A DNA stretch of 64,000 nt, taken from positions 110,071-174,070 of the forward strand of contig NZ_MOOY01000009.1 in NCBI RefSeq assembly GCF_001931685.1. Direction: 5' to 3'. Numbering within the stretch: position 1 is the first letter of the stretch; every line of letters starts with the position of its first letter. Position numbers and translations under genes: made by a program. The DNA is from Pararhizobium arenae (GTDB lineage: Bacteria > Pseudomonadota > Alphaproteobacteria > Rhizobiales > Rhizobiaceae). The notes under the pieces were generated by a model, which worked only from the letters and a program-made list of their open reading frames with translations, did not search any database and was not told the origin of the DNA. This document shows positions 1 through 8,091 of the stretch, one piece after another.

Positions 1-802
1 AAATCTCCGCACCCTGCCGACGCCAACCTTCCAGAAGATGAGGGTAGGCAAAAGAGAACGCGATATCCTTCGCGACGGCGATCGTCTGACCCAGTGGGGG
101 GATGGTCGCAACCTCCCCCGCATGGCCGCCCCCGGCTGTTTTTGCGGTTGCGATGACGGCGTCGATATCGATACCGGCTTCGACAAGCGCGGCGGCGCCT
201 TCGATGAAGCCGTCCAGCGCAGCATGTTCCTGCGCCTGAACCAGACCAAGGTGGCGTTCGGGCATGGCGAGCCTTGGATCGCGCGACAGAACACCGAGAA
301 CCGGCATGCCGATGGCGTCCAGAGCGCCGCGCAGCATGGCGGCATGGCGGTCGCTTCCGACCTTGTTGAGGATAACGCCAGCCACGCGGATGTCATTGCG
401 GTGAATGGCATATCCTCGCACGAGCGCGGCGACCGAATGGGCCATCTTCGCACAATCCACCACGAAAATGACCGGCAGACCGAGAATGGCAGCCAGATCC
501 GCCGGCGAGCCACGCCCATCCATCGCGGCATCGTGCAAGCCCATCATGGCCTCGACGACAAGCGTTTTATCCCCGGCACGGCCAGCCTGAGACATCAGCA
601 AGGATGGGCGCATGGCCCAGGGATCGTAGTTAAAGCAGGTTTCGCCGGAAGCTGCGGCATGGAAGGCGGGATCGATGTAATCAGGCCCCGCCTTTCCCGG
701 CGACAGCGCAACCCCGCGCCGGCGAAGCGCGCGCAACAGGCCGAGCGTCACCGTTGTCTTGCCGGAACCGGAGGCCGGCGCTGCGATCAGGATGCCACTC
801 AC
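1..802 (-). CDS. cobB: CobB, hydrogenobyrinic acid a,c-diamide synthase (3' part cut by window edge)
   Basis: This is the N-terminal ~267 residues of CobB, which amidates carboxylates a and c of hydrogenobyrinic acid with glutamine and ATP in the aerobic cobalamin pathway. Reading the minus strand from a GTG at 802 gives an N-terminal P-loop (ASGSGKT), then VEAMMGLHDA, GVILNKVGSDRH and RDPRLAMPERH, all typical of the CobB/CbiA synthetase domain. The C-terminal glutamine amidotransferase domain lies outside the window. The GTG overlaps the TGA of cobA (GTGA), so the two are translationally coupled. Only the exact start is uncertain. Confidence 0.9.
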   Translation of the reverse strand, partial: MSGILIAAPASGSGKTTVTLGLLRALRRRGVALSPGKAGPDYIDPAFHAAASGETCFNYDPWAMRPSLLMSQAGRAGDKTLVVEAMMGLHDAAMDGRGSPADLAAILGLPVIFVVDCAKMAHSVAALVRGYAIHRNDIRVAGVILNKVGSDRHAAMLRGALDAIGMPVLGVLSRDPRLAMPERHLGLVQAQEHAALDGFIEGAAALVEAGIDIDAVIATAKTAGGGHAGEVATIPPLGQTIAVAKDIAFSFAYPHLLEGWRRQGAEI

Positions 803-1638
803 GCCGGGTCCTTCAGGAAACGGCCGTCCACGCCGTTGCTCGTCAGCACCCGGCCTTCAAGGGCACCGAGCCAATCGAGGGCGGGCCGCAAACGGATGAC
901 CTCACCGACAACGACGATCGCCGGCGGCTCGATCCCGGCTGCCCGAGCGTCTGCTTCCGCCGTTGCAAGCGTTGTTTCCAAAACCTGCTGATGGGAAGTC
1001 GCGGCGTTGCAGACGAAGGCGACGGGCTCATCGACGCGACGGCCGGCGGCGATTAGGTTGCGCGCGATCTGGCCGATATGTTTCATCGCCATATACATCA
1101 CGATCACTGGCGAGCCGCGCGACACGCCCTCCCAATCGATCCGGTCCGGCACAAGACCGGAGGAATCGTGGCCGGTGAGAAAGGTGACGGCGTGATTGAC
1201 CTCGCGATGGGTCACCGGGATGCCGGCATAGGCAAGGCCGCCGATGCCGGCCGTTATGCCCGGAACGATGCGGAAGGGGATGGCATGCTCCACCAGAGTA
1301 AGAGCCTCTTCACCGCCACGGCCGAAGACAAAGGGATCCCCGCCCTTCAGCCGCAGCACACGTTTGCCTTGGCGCGCGAGTTCCACCAGACGCAACGAGA
1401 TGTCGCGTTGCTTCGGCGAGGGTTTGCCGCCGCGCTTGCCGGCGAATTCGAGCACCGCACGGGACCTTGCGAGCTTCAGGCAATCCTCGTTCACGAGAGC
1501 GTCATGCACGATGACATCCGCATGGCTGAGCGCATGGGCGGCATGCAGCGTAAGGAGGCCGGGATCGCCGGGACCGGCGCCGACGAGCCAGACGCTGCCC
1601 TTATCGATCGTCGGAAGAGACTGGAAGAGACCGTTCAT
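799..1638 (-). CDS. cobA: Uroporphyrinogen-III C-methyltransferase (SUMT)
   Basis: The 279-residue protein methylates uroporphyrinogen III at C-2 and C-7 with SAM to give precorrin-2, the branch point into cobalamin synthesis. The tetrapyrrole methylase signatures are clear: VGAGPGDPGLLT (residues 19-30), GGDPFVFGRGGEE (99-111) and PGITAGIGGLAYAGIPVTHR (126-145). The length fits the single-domain CobA form, not the fused CysG. Its ATG overlaps the cobE stop by 4 nt, and its own stop overlaps the cobB start. The order cobE-cobA-cobB therefore looks like one tightly coupled minus-strand operon. Confidence 0.95.
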   Translation of the reverse strand: MNGLFQSLPTIDKGSVWLVGAGPGDPGLLTLHAAHALSHADVIVHDALVNEDCLKLARSRAVLEFAGKRGGKPSPKQRDISLRLVELARQGKRVLRLKGGDPFVFGRGGEEALTLVEHAIPFRIVPGITAGIGGLAYAGIPVTHREVNHAVTFLTGHDSSGLVPDRIDWEGVSRGSPVIVMYMAMKHIGQIARNLIAAGRRVDEPVAFVCNAATSHQQVLETTLATAEADARAAGIEPPAIVVVGEVIRLRPALDWLGALEGRVLTSNGVDGRFLKDPA

Positions 1639-2135
1639 GACCGTGGCTCCGCCAGAAGCGGCGATGCGCTTGAATCGATTTCTGAAGTTGTCGATTCAAA
1701 ATCTGAACGCCGACCGGCAAGCACTTGATATGACTCAGCTATTGCCACCGTTGCATTCTGCGATTTCAGCTTCGGAACGATCAACTCCGCCCCTTGCCCG
1801 CCACCCGCCAGCGCCGCAGCTTCGGCAACGCCGTGGCAGCCGGTGTGGGCGAAAACGATGGCGGACGGAGTGGCAAGACGGGGGGTCAGAGTCTCAAGCA
1901 AAGACGCGGGGAAGACGTGCAGAGGCACGCCGAAATGCCGGGCAGCCTCCATCACGGCCGGCTCACTGGCACGCTTATCGATCGATGTCACAAGCACGAC
2001 GTCGCCGGCAGAACGGCCGCAACGCTTCAGGGCATCTTCGGCAAGGGAAATCACTTCTGAGGTATCCGTGCCGCGCTCACAGCCGAGCCCGAGAACAAGC
2101 CGCGACGAGCGTCGGTTGTTTATCTGCCCTGCCAT
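1635..2135 (-). CDS. cobE: CobE / CbiG C-terminal-like cobalamin biosynthesis protein
   Basis: This 166-residue protein belongs to the CobE/CbiG-C family. The N-terminal LVLGLGCERGTDTSEV stretch and the central TSIDKRASEPAVMEAA and FAHTGCHGVAEAAAL segments are family hallmarks. CobE acts in the aerobic pathway around precorrin processing; its precise role in this family is poorly defined. A GGAG lies about 8 nt before the ATG at 2135. The last ~20 residues are low complexity. It is the first gene of the coupled cobE-cobA-cobB run and faces away from the TSUP permease gene across a 350-bp gap. Confidence 0.85.
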   Translation of the reverse strand: MAGQINNRRSSRLVLGLGCERGTDTSEVISLAEDALKRCGRSAGDVVLVTSIDKRASEPAVMEAARHFGVPLHVFPASLLETLTPRLATPSAIVFAHTGCHGVAEAAALAGGGQGAELIVPKLKSQNATVAIAESYQVLAGRRSDFESTTSEIDSSASPLLAEPRS

Positions 2136-2485
2136 TCACGCGCTCCCCCACGACATCAGTCAACGACGCGTCCGGGATTTGCGAAGCGAATGGAAAGTCT
2201 CAACCGCCCCGACAGCCCCGATGCAAAGCCCCTCCTTCAAGGTCGGCCACATCGGACATCTTTCCGGTCCGCCGGGCGGACGCTATCGCATATCTCTCGG
2301 TTTTACCCCCTTGCCCCGGCAGGGTCAAACCGGATTGCGCCATATCCCGTGACAACAGCGGCATGGGCGAAAAAGCATGTCTCTCCAAATATCTAACCCG
2401 GAGGAAACGTGATCGCCAATGCTTTGCATCTCAAGGCGATATCTGCCAAAGCACGACGTCCCTTTTGCCCTGCAGAGTCTCCCCC
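2136..2485. other. Divergent intergenic region between cobE and the permease gene
   Basis: No convincing gene is seen here. The stretch must carry the promoters for the minus-strand cobE operon and for the plus-strand permease. I looked for a second cobalamin riboswitch on both strands and found no B12 box (GCCACTG) and no distal CAGGAGACC-like motif. Confidence 0.5.
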
Positions 2486-3271
2486 GTGCTCGAACTGACC
2501 TACCACATCCTTTTCTTCCTGTTTCTTGCTGCCTTTCTCGCCGGTTTCATCGATTCGATAGCCGGCGGCGGCGGCATGATCACCATTCCGGCCATGCTGC
2601 TTGCGGGCATTCCCCCGCTGGAAGCGCTCGGTACCAACAAGCTGCAGTCCCTGTTCGGCTCCGGTTCCGCCAGCATCGCCTATGCGCGCGGCGGCCACGT
2701 CAACCTGAAGAGCCAGTTGCCGATGGTGCTGATGGCAGCACTCGGCTCGGTGTTCGGCGCGCTGCTGGCGACCATCGTGCCGGGCGATGTGCTCAAGGTT
2801 GTCCTGCCGTTTTTGCTTGTCTCGATAGCTCTATATTTCGCTTTCAAACCAAGCATCAGCGATCTCGATCGCCACAGCCGAATGACGCCGTTTCTGTTTT
2901 CGCTGACGCTGGTGCCGGCGATCGGCTTTTACGACGGCGTGTTCGGGCCGGGAACCGGCTCGTTCTTCATGCTGGCCTTCGTGTCGCTTGCCGGCTACGG
3001 CGTGTTGAAGGCGACGGCACATACGAAGTTCCTAAACTTCGGCTCGAACCTCGGCGCGTTCGGCGTGTTCATCGCCTATGGCGTCGTGCTCTGGAAGGTT
3101 GGCATCGTCATGGGCGTTGGCCAGTTTGCCGGGGCGCAGGTCGGCTCGCGCTTTGCGATGAAGTCGGGCGCGAAGATCATCAAGCCGCTGCTGGTGATCA
3201 CGTCGCTGGCGCTGGCAGCCCGACTGCTGGCCGACCCGAGCCATCCCATCCGGATCTGGCTCGGATTGTAG
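2486..3271 (+). CDS. TSUP (TauE/SafE, DUF81) family membrane permease
   Basis: The 261-residue membrane protein has the TSUP architecture: two halves of about four hydrophobic segments, each beginning with a glycine-rich motif (AGFIDSIAGGGGMITIP near the start, FYDGVFGPGTGSFFM in the middle). Family members export sulfite or organosulfonates, and some are suspected metal or anion transporters. I chose the GTG at 2486 because the protein then begins directly before the first membrane helix. The reading frame is open far upstream, but that part lies antisense to cobA and cobE. The gene converges on cobO with a 9-nt gap. A role in cobalt or sulfur handling is only a guess from location. Confidence 0.75.
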   Translation: MLELTYHILFFLFLAAFLAGFIDSIAGGGGMITIPAMLLAGIPPLEALGTNKLQSLFGSGSASIAYARGGHVNLKSQLPMVLMAALGSVFGALLATIVPGDVLKVVLPFLLVSIALYFAFKPSISDLDRHSRMTPFLFSLTLVPAIGFYDGVFGPGTGSFFMLAFVSLAGYGVLKATAHTKFLNFGSNLGAFGVFIAYGVVLWKVGIVMGVGQFAGAQVGSRFAMKSGAKIIKPLLVITSLALAARLLADPSHPIRIWLGL

Positions 3272-3280
3272 AAGGTCAGA

Positions 3281-3919
3281 TTAAAATTCGACACCCTTCT
3301 GCCCCTTGATACCGGAGCGGAAGGGATGCTTGATCAATTCCATCTCGGTGACGAGGTCAGCAAACTCGATCAGCTCTTCCTTGGCGTTGCGCCCGGTCAG
3401 CACGACATGGGTCATGTAGGGCTTTTCTTCCGTGAGGAAGCGCACGACTTCCGCCACATCGATGTAGTCGTAGCGCAATGCAATGTTGATCTCGTCGAGC
3501 AGGACCATGGAATTGCGCTCGTCGAGAATGAGTTCCTTGGCCTTCGCCCACGCTTTTTCAGCCATCGCGACGTCACGGGCACGGTCCTGGGTTTCCCAGG
3601 TAAAGCCCTCGCCCAGCGTGTAGAACTGGCAGACATCGCCGAAATGCTTTTCGATCAGGTCGCGCTCGCCGGTTTCCCAGGCGCCCTTGATGAACTGCAC
3701 GACAGCGCAGGGCATGCCGTGGGCAATGTGGCGGAAGATCATGCCGAAGCCGGCGGTCGACTTGCCCTTGCCCTTGCCGGTGTTGACGATCACAAGACCT
3801 TTTTGATCGGTCTTGGTTGCCATGATCTTGTCGCGGGCCGTCTTCTTCTTGGCCATCTTCATCGCGTGACGGGCATCGTCGTGGACGATTTCGGTGCCGG
3901 TTTCCTGTTCTTCGCTCAT
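3281..3919 (-). CDS. cobO: Cob(I)yrinic acid a,c-diamide adenosyltransferase
   Basis: CobO transfers the adenosyl group of ATP to the cob(I)alt corrinoid and is also known as the BtuR/CobA-type ATP:corrinoid adenosyltransferase. The 212-residue protein has the P-loop GKGKGKST (residues 48-55), then PCAVVQFIKGAWETGE, VLLDEINIALRYDY and THVVLTGRNA, in family order. I chose the ATG at 3919 because a GGGAG precedes it at good spacing; an ATG at 3925 overlaps the cobN stop. The basic, disordered N-terminus (about residues 1-40) is usual for CobO. It is last in the riboswitch-led cobP-cobW-cobN-cobO run. Confidence 0.95.
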   Translation of the reverse strand: MSEEQETGTEIVHDDARHAMKMAKKKTARDKIMATKTDQKGLVIVNTGKGKGKSTAGFGMIFRHIAHGMPCAVVQFIKGAWETGERDLIEKHFGDVCQFYTLGEGFTWETQDRARDVAMAEKAWAKAKELILDERNSMVLLDEINIALRYDYIDVAEVVRFLTEEKPYMTHVVLTGRNAKEELIEFADLVTEMELIKHPFRSGIKGQKGVEF

Positions 3920-3921
3920 CG

Positions 3922-6900
3922 TCATCTCCCGTTCATCAATTCCGGCATCGCGCCGGAGAGGCTTGCCAGATCGAAGCGCGCCGAATTGGAGCGCGGCGAC
4001 CAAAAACCCCTGTCGATTGCACCAAGAAGCCGCGCGCTCATCTCGCGAAGCGCGGCCGGGTTCTTGTCTTCCATGAAATCCCGCACCCGCTCATCCACGA
4101 TGAAGGCCTGATAGACCGCCTCGAAATGCTGGCTGCGCACCGCCCCGGTGGTGGCCGCAAAGGCGAAGAGATAATCGACCGTCGCCGAGATCTCGAAGGC
4201 GCCCTTGTAGCCGTGGCGCATGACGCCGGCGATCCACTTCGGATTGACGACGCGCCCGCGCAGCACGCGGCCGATCTCCTCTTCCAGCGAGCGGATAACC
4301 GGTTTTTCCGGCCGGGAATGGTCGTTGTGATAGATCGTCGGGCGGGCGCCACCAAGCTTTTCAACGGCAGCGCTCATGCCGCCTTCGAACTGGTAGTAGT
4401 CGTCGCTGTCGAGCAGATCGTGTTCGCGGTTGTCCTGGTTCTGCACGACGGCCTCGATCGAGCCCAGACGGGCTTCGAACAGGCCGCGCTCGGCGCGCCC
4501 ATCTTCGCCGGCACCGTAGGCATAGCTGCCCCAGGTAAGATAGGCCTCGGCGAAATCCGCACGATCTCGCCAGCCGTCTTCATCCATCAAAGCCTGAAGA
4601 CCTGCTCCATAGGAACCAGGCTTGGCGCCGAAGACGCGGAAGGAAGCGCGGCGTGTCGCCTCCTTTTCAGCCATACCACCAGCCATAAGCTTTGCTGATT
4701 CCGCGCGCACACGGGCGGCGATCATGTTGTCGGCATCATCCTCTCCCAACGCACCCACGGCGCGGACGGCACTGTCGAACAGAGCAATCTGGTCGGGAAA
4801 GGCATCGCGGAAGAAGCCGGAGATGCGCAAGGTGACGTCCACACGCGGGCGGCCGAGCACGGCAAGCGGGATGATCTCGTAGCCGGTGACCCGGCGCGAC
4901 ATCATATCCCAGACCGGTTTCGTACCGATCAGCGCCAGCGCCTGGGCGATGTCGTCGCCGCCTGTGCGCATGTTGGAGGTGCCCCAGGCCGTCAAGCCGA
5001 AGGAGGTTGGCCACTCGCCATGATCCTGCAGGTAACGGCGGATCAACAGTTCGGCAGACTTGCGGCCAAGCTCGTAGGCTGCCGGTGTAGGAACCGAGCG
5101 GCTATCGACGGAATAGAAATTACGTCCTGTCGGGAGCACGTCCGGCCGGCCGCGTGTGGGGGCGCCGGAGGGACCGGGGGCGACGAAGCGGCCGTCGAGC
5201 CCCTGCAGCAAGGCCGTCATTTCGGCGCTGCCACAGGCGGTGATGGACGGCAGGATGCGCTTGTGCACCTCGTCCAGAACCGTTGCCGTATTCAGCCAAT
5301 CCGCCGGGCGCGCTACCGTTCCATCGACCAATTGCAGCGCAATCAGTTCGATGCGCTCGACCGTATCGCCGACCGTGCGCCAGGGAGCATCGGAAACGGC
5401 CTGCAAGAGCGGATGCCGCGCCCCGTTCCATGGTAAAGCCATGGGGCAATCGAGCGGATCGAAGGCAGCACCATCATTCTGCGGGCAGGCATCGGCCGCT
5501 ATAGCGCGGTTGAGGCTCTGATCCCGCCCCTCGCCCAGACCGCGCGGCACGCGGGCGAGCGCGACAGCCAGATCGGTCAGCAATCGACCTTCCGGCGCCA
5601 CGCCGAAGATATGCAGGCCGTCGCGGATTTGCATTTCCTTGAGGTCGCAGAGATAGGCGTCGAGCTTTTCCAACGCCTTGTCCTCAGCGTCGCCAGCGGA
5701 GATACCGGCGTCAGCATCAAGGCCAATGTCTCGGACGAGATCGAGGATCTGGCGGCTGAGCAGCCGAAGCCGGCGCGGATCACCGCCTGAAGCGTCGTAA
5801 TATTCATCGACGAGCGCTTCGAGATCCTTCAGCGCACCATAGGTTTCGGCGCGCGTCAAAGGCGGCGTCAGATGATCGATGATGACGGCGGCGGTGCGGC
5901 GTTTGGCCTGCGTGCCCTCGCCCGGATCGTTGACGATGAAGGGATAGAGATGCGGTGTCGGGCCGAAGATCGCTTCCGGGTAGCAGGTCTGCGACAGCGC
6001 CAGTGCCTTGCCCGGCAGCCATTCGAGATTGCCGTGTTTGCCCATGTGGATGATGGCATCGGCGCCGAAGCTTTCCCGCAGGAAGGCATAGAACGCGATA
6101 TAGCCATGCGGCGGCACGAGGTCCGGCGCGTGATAGGTTTCCTTCGGATCGATATTGTAGCCGCGCGCCGGCTGAATGCCGACCAGTGTATCGCCAAAGC
6201 GCGACAGCGGCAGCGCAAAGACATCGGCCAGAATGAAGGGATCACCTTCCGGCTCACCCCAGCGTGCCGTAACGTCAGCCTGAATCTGTTCGGGAAGCGA
6301 CGCGAAGAAAGCTTTGTAATCCTTGAGAGAATAGGTTTCGCGGATTTCGCGTGTCTTGTCTGCGAAGTTCGTCGGTCCGGCCATCAGGTGGCGCATTAGC
6401 GCATCGCCGTTTTCGGGAATATCCGCGATGGAATAGCCGGCTGATGCCATTGCCCGCAGCGTCTCGATGGTGCCGGCCGGCGTATCTAGGCCCACGCCAT
6501 TGCCGAGACGGCCGTCACGATTGGGGTAATTCGCCATGACGATTGCCACGCGGCGCTGATGCGGCGCACGACGGCGCAGGCGTGCCCAATTGACGGCCAA
6601 CTTCACGGCGAATCGAACACGGTCATCGAGCGGTTCATGGCCGACAATGTTCGCCTCGACTTTTTCGTCATAGATAGCGGCGGCCTTGAAGGACACGGCG
6701 CGGGAGAGAATACGGCCGTCAACTTCCGGCAGCGCCACGTTCATCGCGAGATCGCGTGCCATCAGCCCTTGCGGCGAAGCCTGCCATGCGGCCCGCGAGG
6801 AGCCGGAGAAGACCACCTGCAGCACTGGCGCGCCGGATGCTTCCAGCACCGTCGGCTTGCGGTCTGCGCCCGGAGCAGAGACCGCAAAGCCGGTGGCATT

Positions 6901-7842
6901 CATCACAACATCCGGCGGCGTCTCAGCGAAAATCGACTGAAGCGTGCCGACGGAAACGGCATCCTTGAGGCTTGCGACAAAGACCGGCAGGACACGGACG
7001 CCCTCCGCTTCAAGAGCAGAGATGAGAGCTTCGACCGGGCGTGTTTCGCCGCTCTGGACAAGCGCGCGGTAGAAGCAGATGGCAATGAGCGGACGTGTCG
7101 AATCCGCAGAGGCAGTACCCCCCTCTGCCCTATCGGACATTTGCCCCTCAAAGGGGGAGATCGGCTGGGGGACGCCTCTCGGCCCAATCTCCCCCCTTGA
7201 GGGTGAGATGTCAGCGGAGCTGACAGAGGGGGGTGAAAGCCGCGAATTCACTAGCCCCTTCCAAGCATCAACACCAACAACGCCGTGACCCGGCCACCAG
7301 ATGCCGGCCTTCAGCAAGGGTGCGGCCGGCTCAGGCTTTTCCGTCCCCCCAACCAGCGCCCCGGCATAGGCAAGGAAACGCGACATGTTGTCGGCGCCGC
7401 CTTCGGTGAAATAGGCCAAGAGCGCGTCGCGATCCGCCGCAGCGACCGTTGAGAAATGCTCGATGCCGGGATCGGGCTTTTCGTAGCCCGGCAGCACCGC
7501 GATCTGGAAGCGATGGGTCACGGCCGCTGCATGCAGCGCTTCGAGAACGTACTGGAAATAACTCGCGCCACCGAGCGCCCGGACAACGATCAGCCTCGCA
7601 TGCCGGGCCGTTCGCTCAACGTAGGTATCGACCGACATCGGGTGCTTGAGGCTGAGCAGGCTTGCGACGCGCACGCTTGGCCCGGCATCCCGGCCACGGC
7701 AGGCGGCAGCAACCGCCGCAAGCTCCGTATCGGCCGCCGACAGGAACAGGATATCGCCCGGCGATTGGCCGAGATCAATGGCCTCCTCGCCATCGGCGAT
7801 GGTGCCTTTCTGGGCTAGGAGAAGATGCATTGCATTCTCCAA
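3922..7842 (-). CDS. cobN: Cobaltochelatase large subunit CobN
   Basis: CobN is the ATP-dependent, porphyrin-binding subunit of the aerobic CobNST cobaltochelatase, which inserts cobalt into hydrogenobyrinic acid a,c-diamide. The 1306-residue protein carries typical CobN/BchH segments such as ANYPNRDGRLGNGVGLDTPA, HMGKHGNLEWLPGKALALS, YEIIPLAVLGRPRVDVTLR and VVNPKWIAGVMRHGYKGAFE. It is somewhat longer than the roughly 1275 residues I recall for characterised CobN proteins. The surplus is explained by about 39 residues (roughly 203-242, rich in Ser, Pro and Gly) encoded by a palindromic repeat inserted in frame. cobO follows by overlap; cobW lies upstream across a repeat-bearing gap. Confidence 0.95.
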   Translation of the reverse strand: MENAMHLLLAQKGTIADGEEAIDLGQSPGDILFLSAADTELAAVAAACRGRDAGPSVRVASLLSLKHPMSVDTYVERTARHARLIVVRALGGASYFQYVLEALHAAAVTHRFQIAVLPGYEKPDPGIEHFSTVAAADRDALLAYFTEGGADNMSRFLAYAGALVGGTEKPEPAAPLLKAGIWWPGHGVVGVDAWKGLVNSRLSPPSVSSADISPSRGEIGPRGVPQPISPFEGQMSDRAEGGTASADSTRPLIAICFYRALVQSGETRPVEALISALEAEGVRVLPVFVASLKDAVSVGTLQSIFAETPPDVVMNATGFAVSAPGADRKPTVLEASGAPVLQVVFSGSSRAAWQASPQGLMARDLAMNVALPEVDGRILSRAVSFKAAAIYDEKVEANIVGHEPLDDRVRFAVKLAVNWARLRRRAPHQRRVAIVMANYPNRDGRLGNGVGLDTPAGTIETLRAMASAGYSIADIPENGDALMRHLMAGPTNFADKTREIRETYSLKDYKAFFASLPEQIQADVTARWGEPEGDPFILADVFALPLSRFGDTLVGIQPARGYNIDPKETYHAPDLVPPHGYIAFYAFLRESFGADAIIHMGKHGNLEWLPGKALALSQTCYPEAIFGPTPHLYPFIVNDPGEGTQAKRRTAAVIIDHLTPPLTRAETYGALKDLEALVDEYYDASGGDPRRLRLLSRQILDLVRDIGLDADAGISAGDAEDKALEKLDAYLCDLKEMQIRDGLHIFGVAPEGRLLTDLAVALARVPRGLGEGRDQSLNRAIAADACPQNDGAAFDPLDCPMALPWNGARHPLLQAVSDAPWRTVGDTVERIELIALQLVDGTVARPADWLNTATVLDEVHKRILPSITACGSAEMTALLQGLDGRFVAPGPSGAPTRGRPDVLPTGRNFYSVDSRSVPTPAAYELGRKSAELLIRRYLQDHGEWPTSFGLTAWGTSNMRTGGDDIAQALALIGTKPVWDMMSRRVTGYEIIPLAVLGRPRVDVTLRISGFFRDAFPDQIALFDSAVRAVGALGEDDADNMIAARVRAESAKLMAGGMAEKEATRRASFRVFGAKPGSYGAGLQALMDEDGWRDRADFAEAYLTWGSYAYGAGEDGRAERGLFEARLGSIEAVVQNQDNREHDLLDSDDYYQFEGGMSAAVEKLGGARPTIYHNDHSRPEKPVIRSLEEEIGRVLRGRVVNPKWIAGVMRHGYKGAFEISATVDYLFAFAATTGAVRSQHFEAVYQAFIVDERVRDFMEDKNPAALREMSARLLGAIDRGFWSPRSNSARFDLASLSGAMPELMNGR
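7117..7234. repeat. Palindromic repeat element inserted in frame within cobN
   Basis: This ~118-bp imperfect inverted repeat begins with ACCCCCCTCTG and ends with CAGAGGGGGGT. Each arm contains a CCCTCAA-GGGGGAGAT-type core, and the right arm holds an extra hairpin, TGTCAGC-GGA-GCTGACA. The structure resembles the mosaic palindromic elements common between genes in rhizobia, but here it sits inside the cobN reading frame with no stop codon in that frame. No transposase is nearby. Confidence 0.8.
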
Positions 7843-7872
7843 AAAATCGGAAGCATTGCGTCAGCCGCAGTC

Positions 7873-8007
7873 TCCCTCTTCTCCCCAGCGGGGAGACGTG
7901 CCGAACGCATGTGAGGCGATGGGGGGGTCTTCGCCGCAAACCCGAAGCCAGCCATCCCCCTCATCCAGCGCTGCGCGCCACCTTCTCCCCGTCGGGGAGA
8001 AGAGGGA
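7873..8007. repeat. Palindromic intergenic repeat between cobN and cobW
   Basis: This ~135-bp element has near-identical 14-bp terminal inverted repeats (TCCCTCTTCTCCCC and its complement). Each arm folds into a small hairpin, CTCCCC-NNN-GGGGAG. The middle is GC-rich and partly self-complementary. It resembles the rhizobial intergenic palindromic repeats with CTTCTCCCC-N-GGGGAGAAG cores. It fills much of the 249-bp gap between cobN and cobW and could act as an RNA processing or partial termination site inside the operon. Confidence 0.75.
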
Positions 8008-8091
8008 ACGAGCAGCGACCCCTCGCTCGACAAGAACAGCCTTTGCGGGCTTGGTCGCAAGGATGAAAGGAAGGATACAGCAAGCATCAAA

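Noticed and set aside
1244-2485. N-terminal extension of the TSUP permease frame
   Set aside because: The extension runs antisense through cobA and cobE, has no domain and is arginine/serine-rich. The permease starts near 2486.
2136-2485. Second cobalamin riboswitch upstream of cobE
   Set aside because: Neither strand shows the B12 box or the distal conserved block.
7117-8007. Insertion sequence in the cobN/cobW region
   Set aside because: Palindromic repeats are present but no transposase and no target duplication that I could make out, so these are short non-autonomous repeats.
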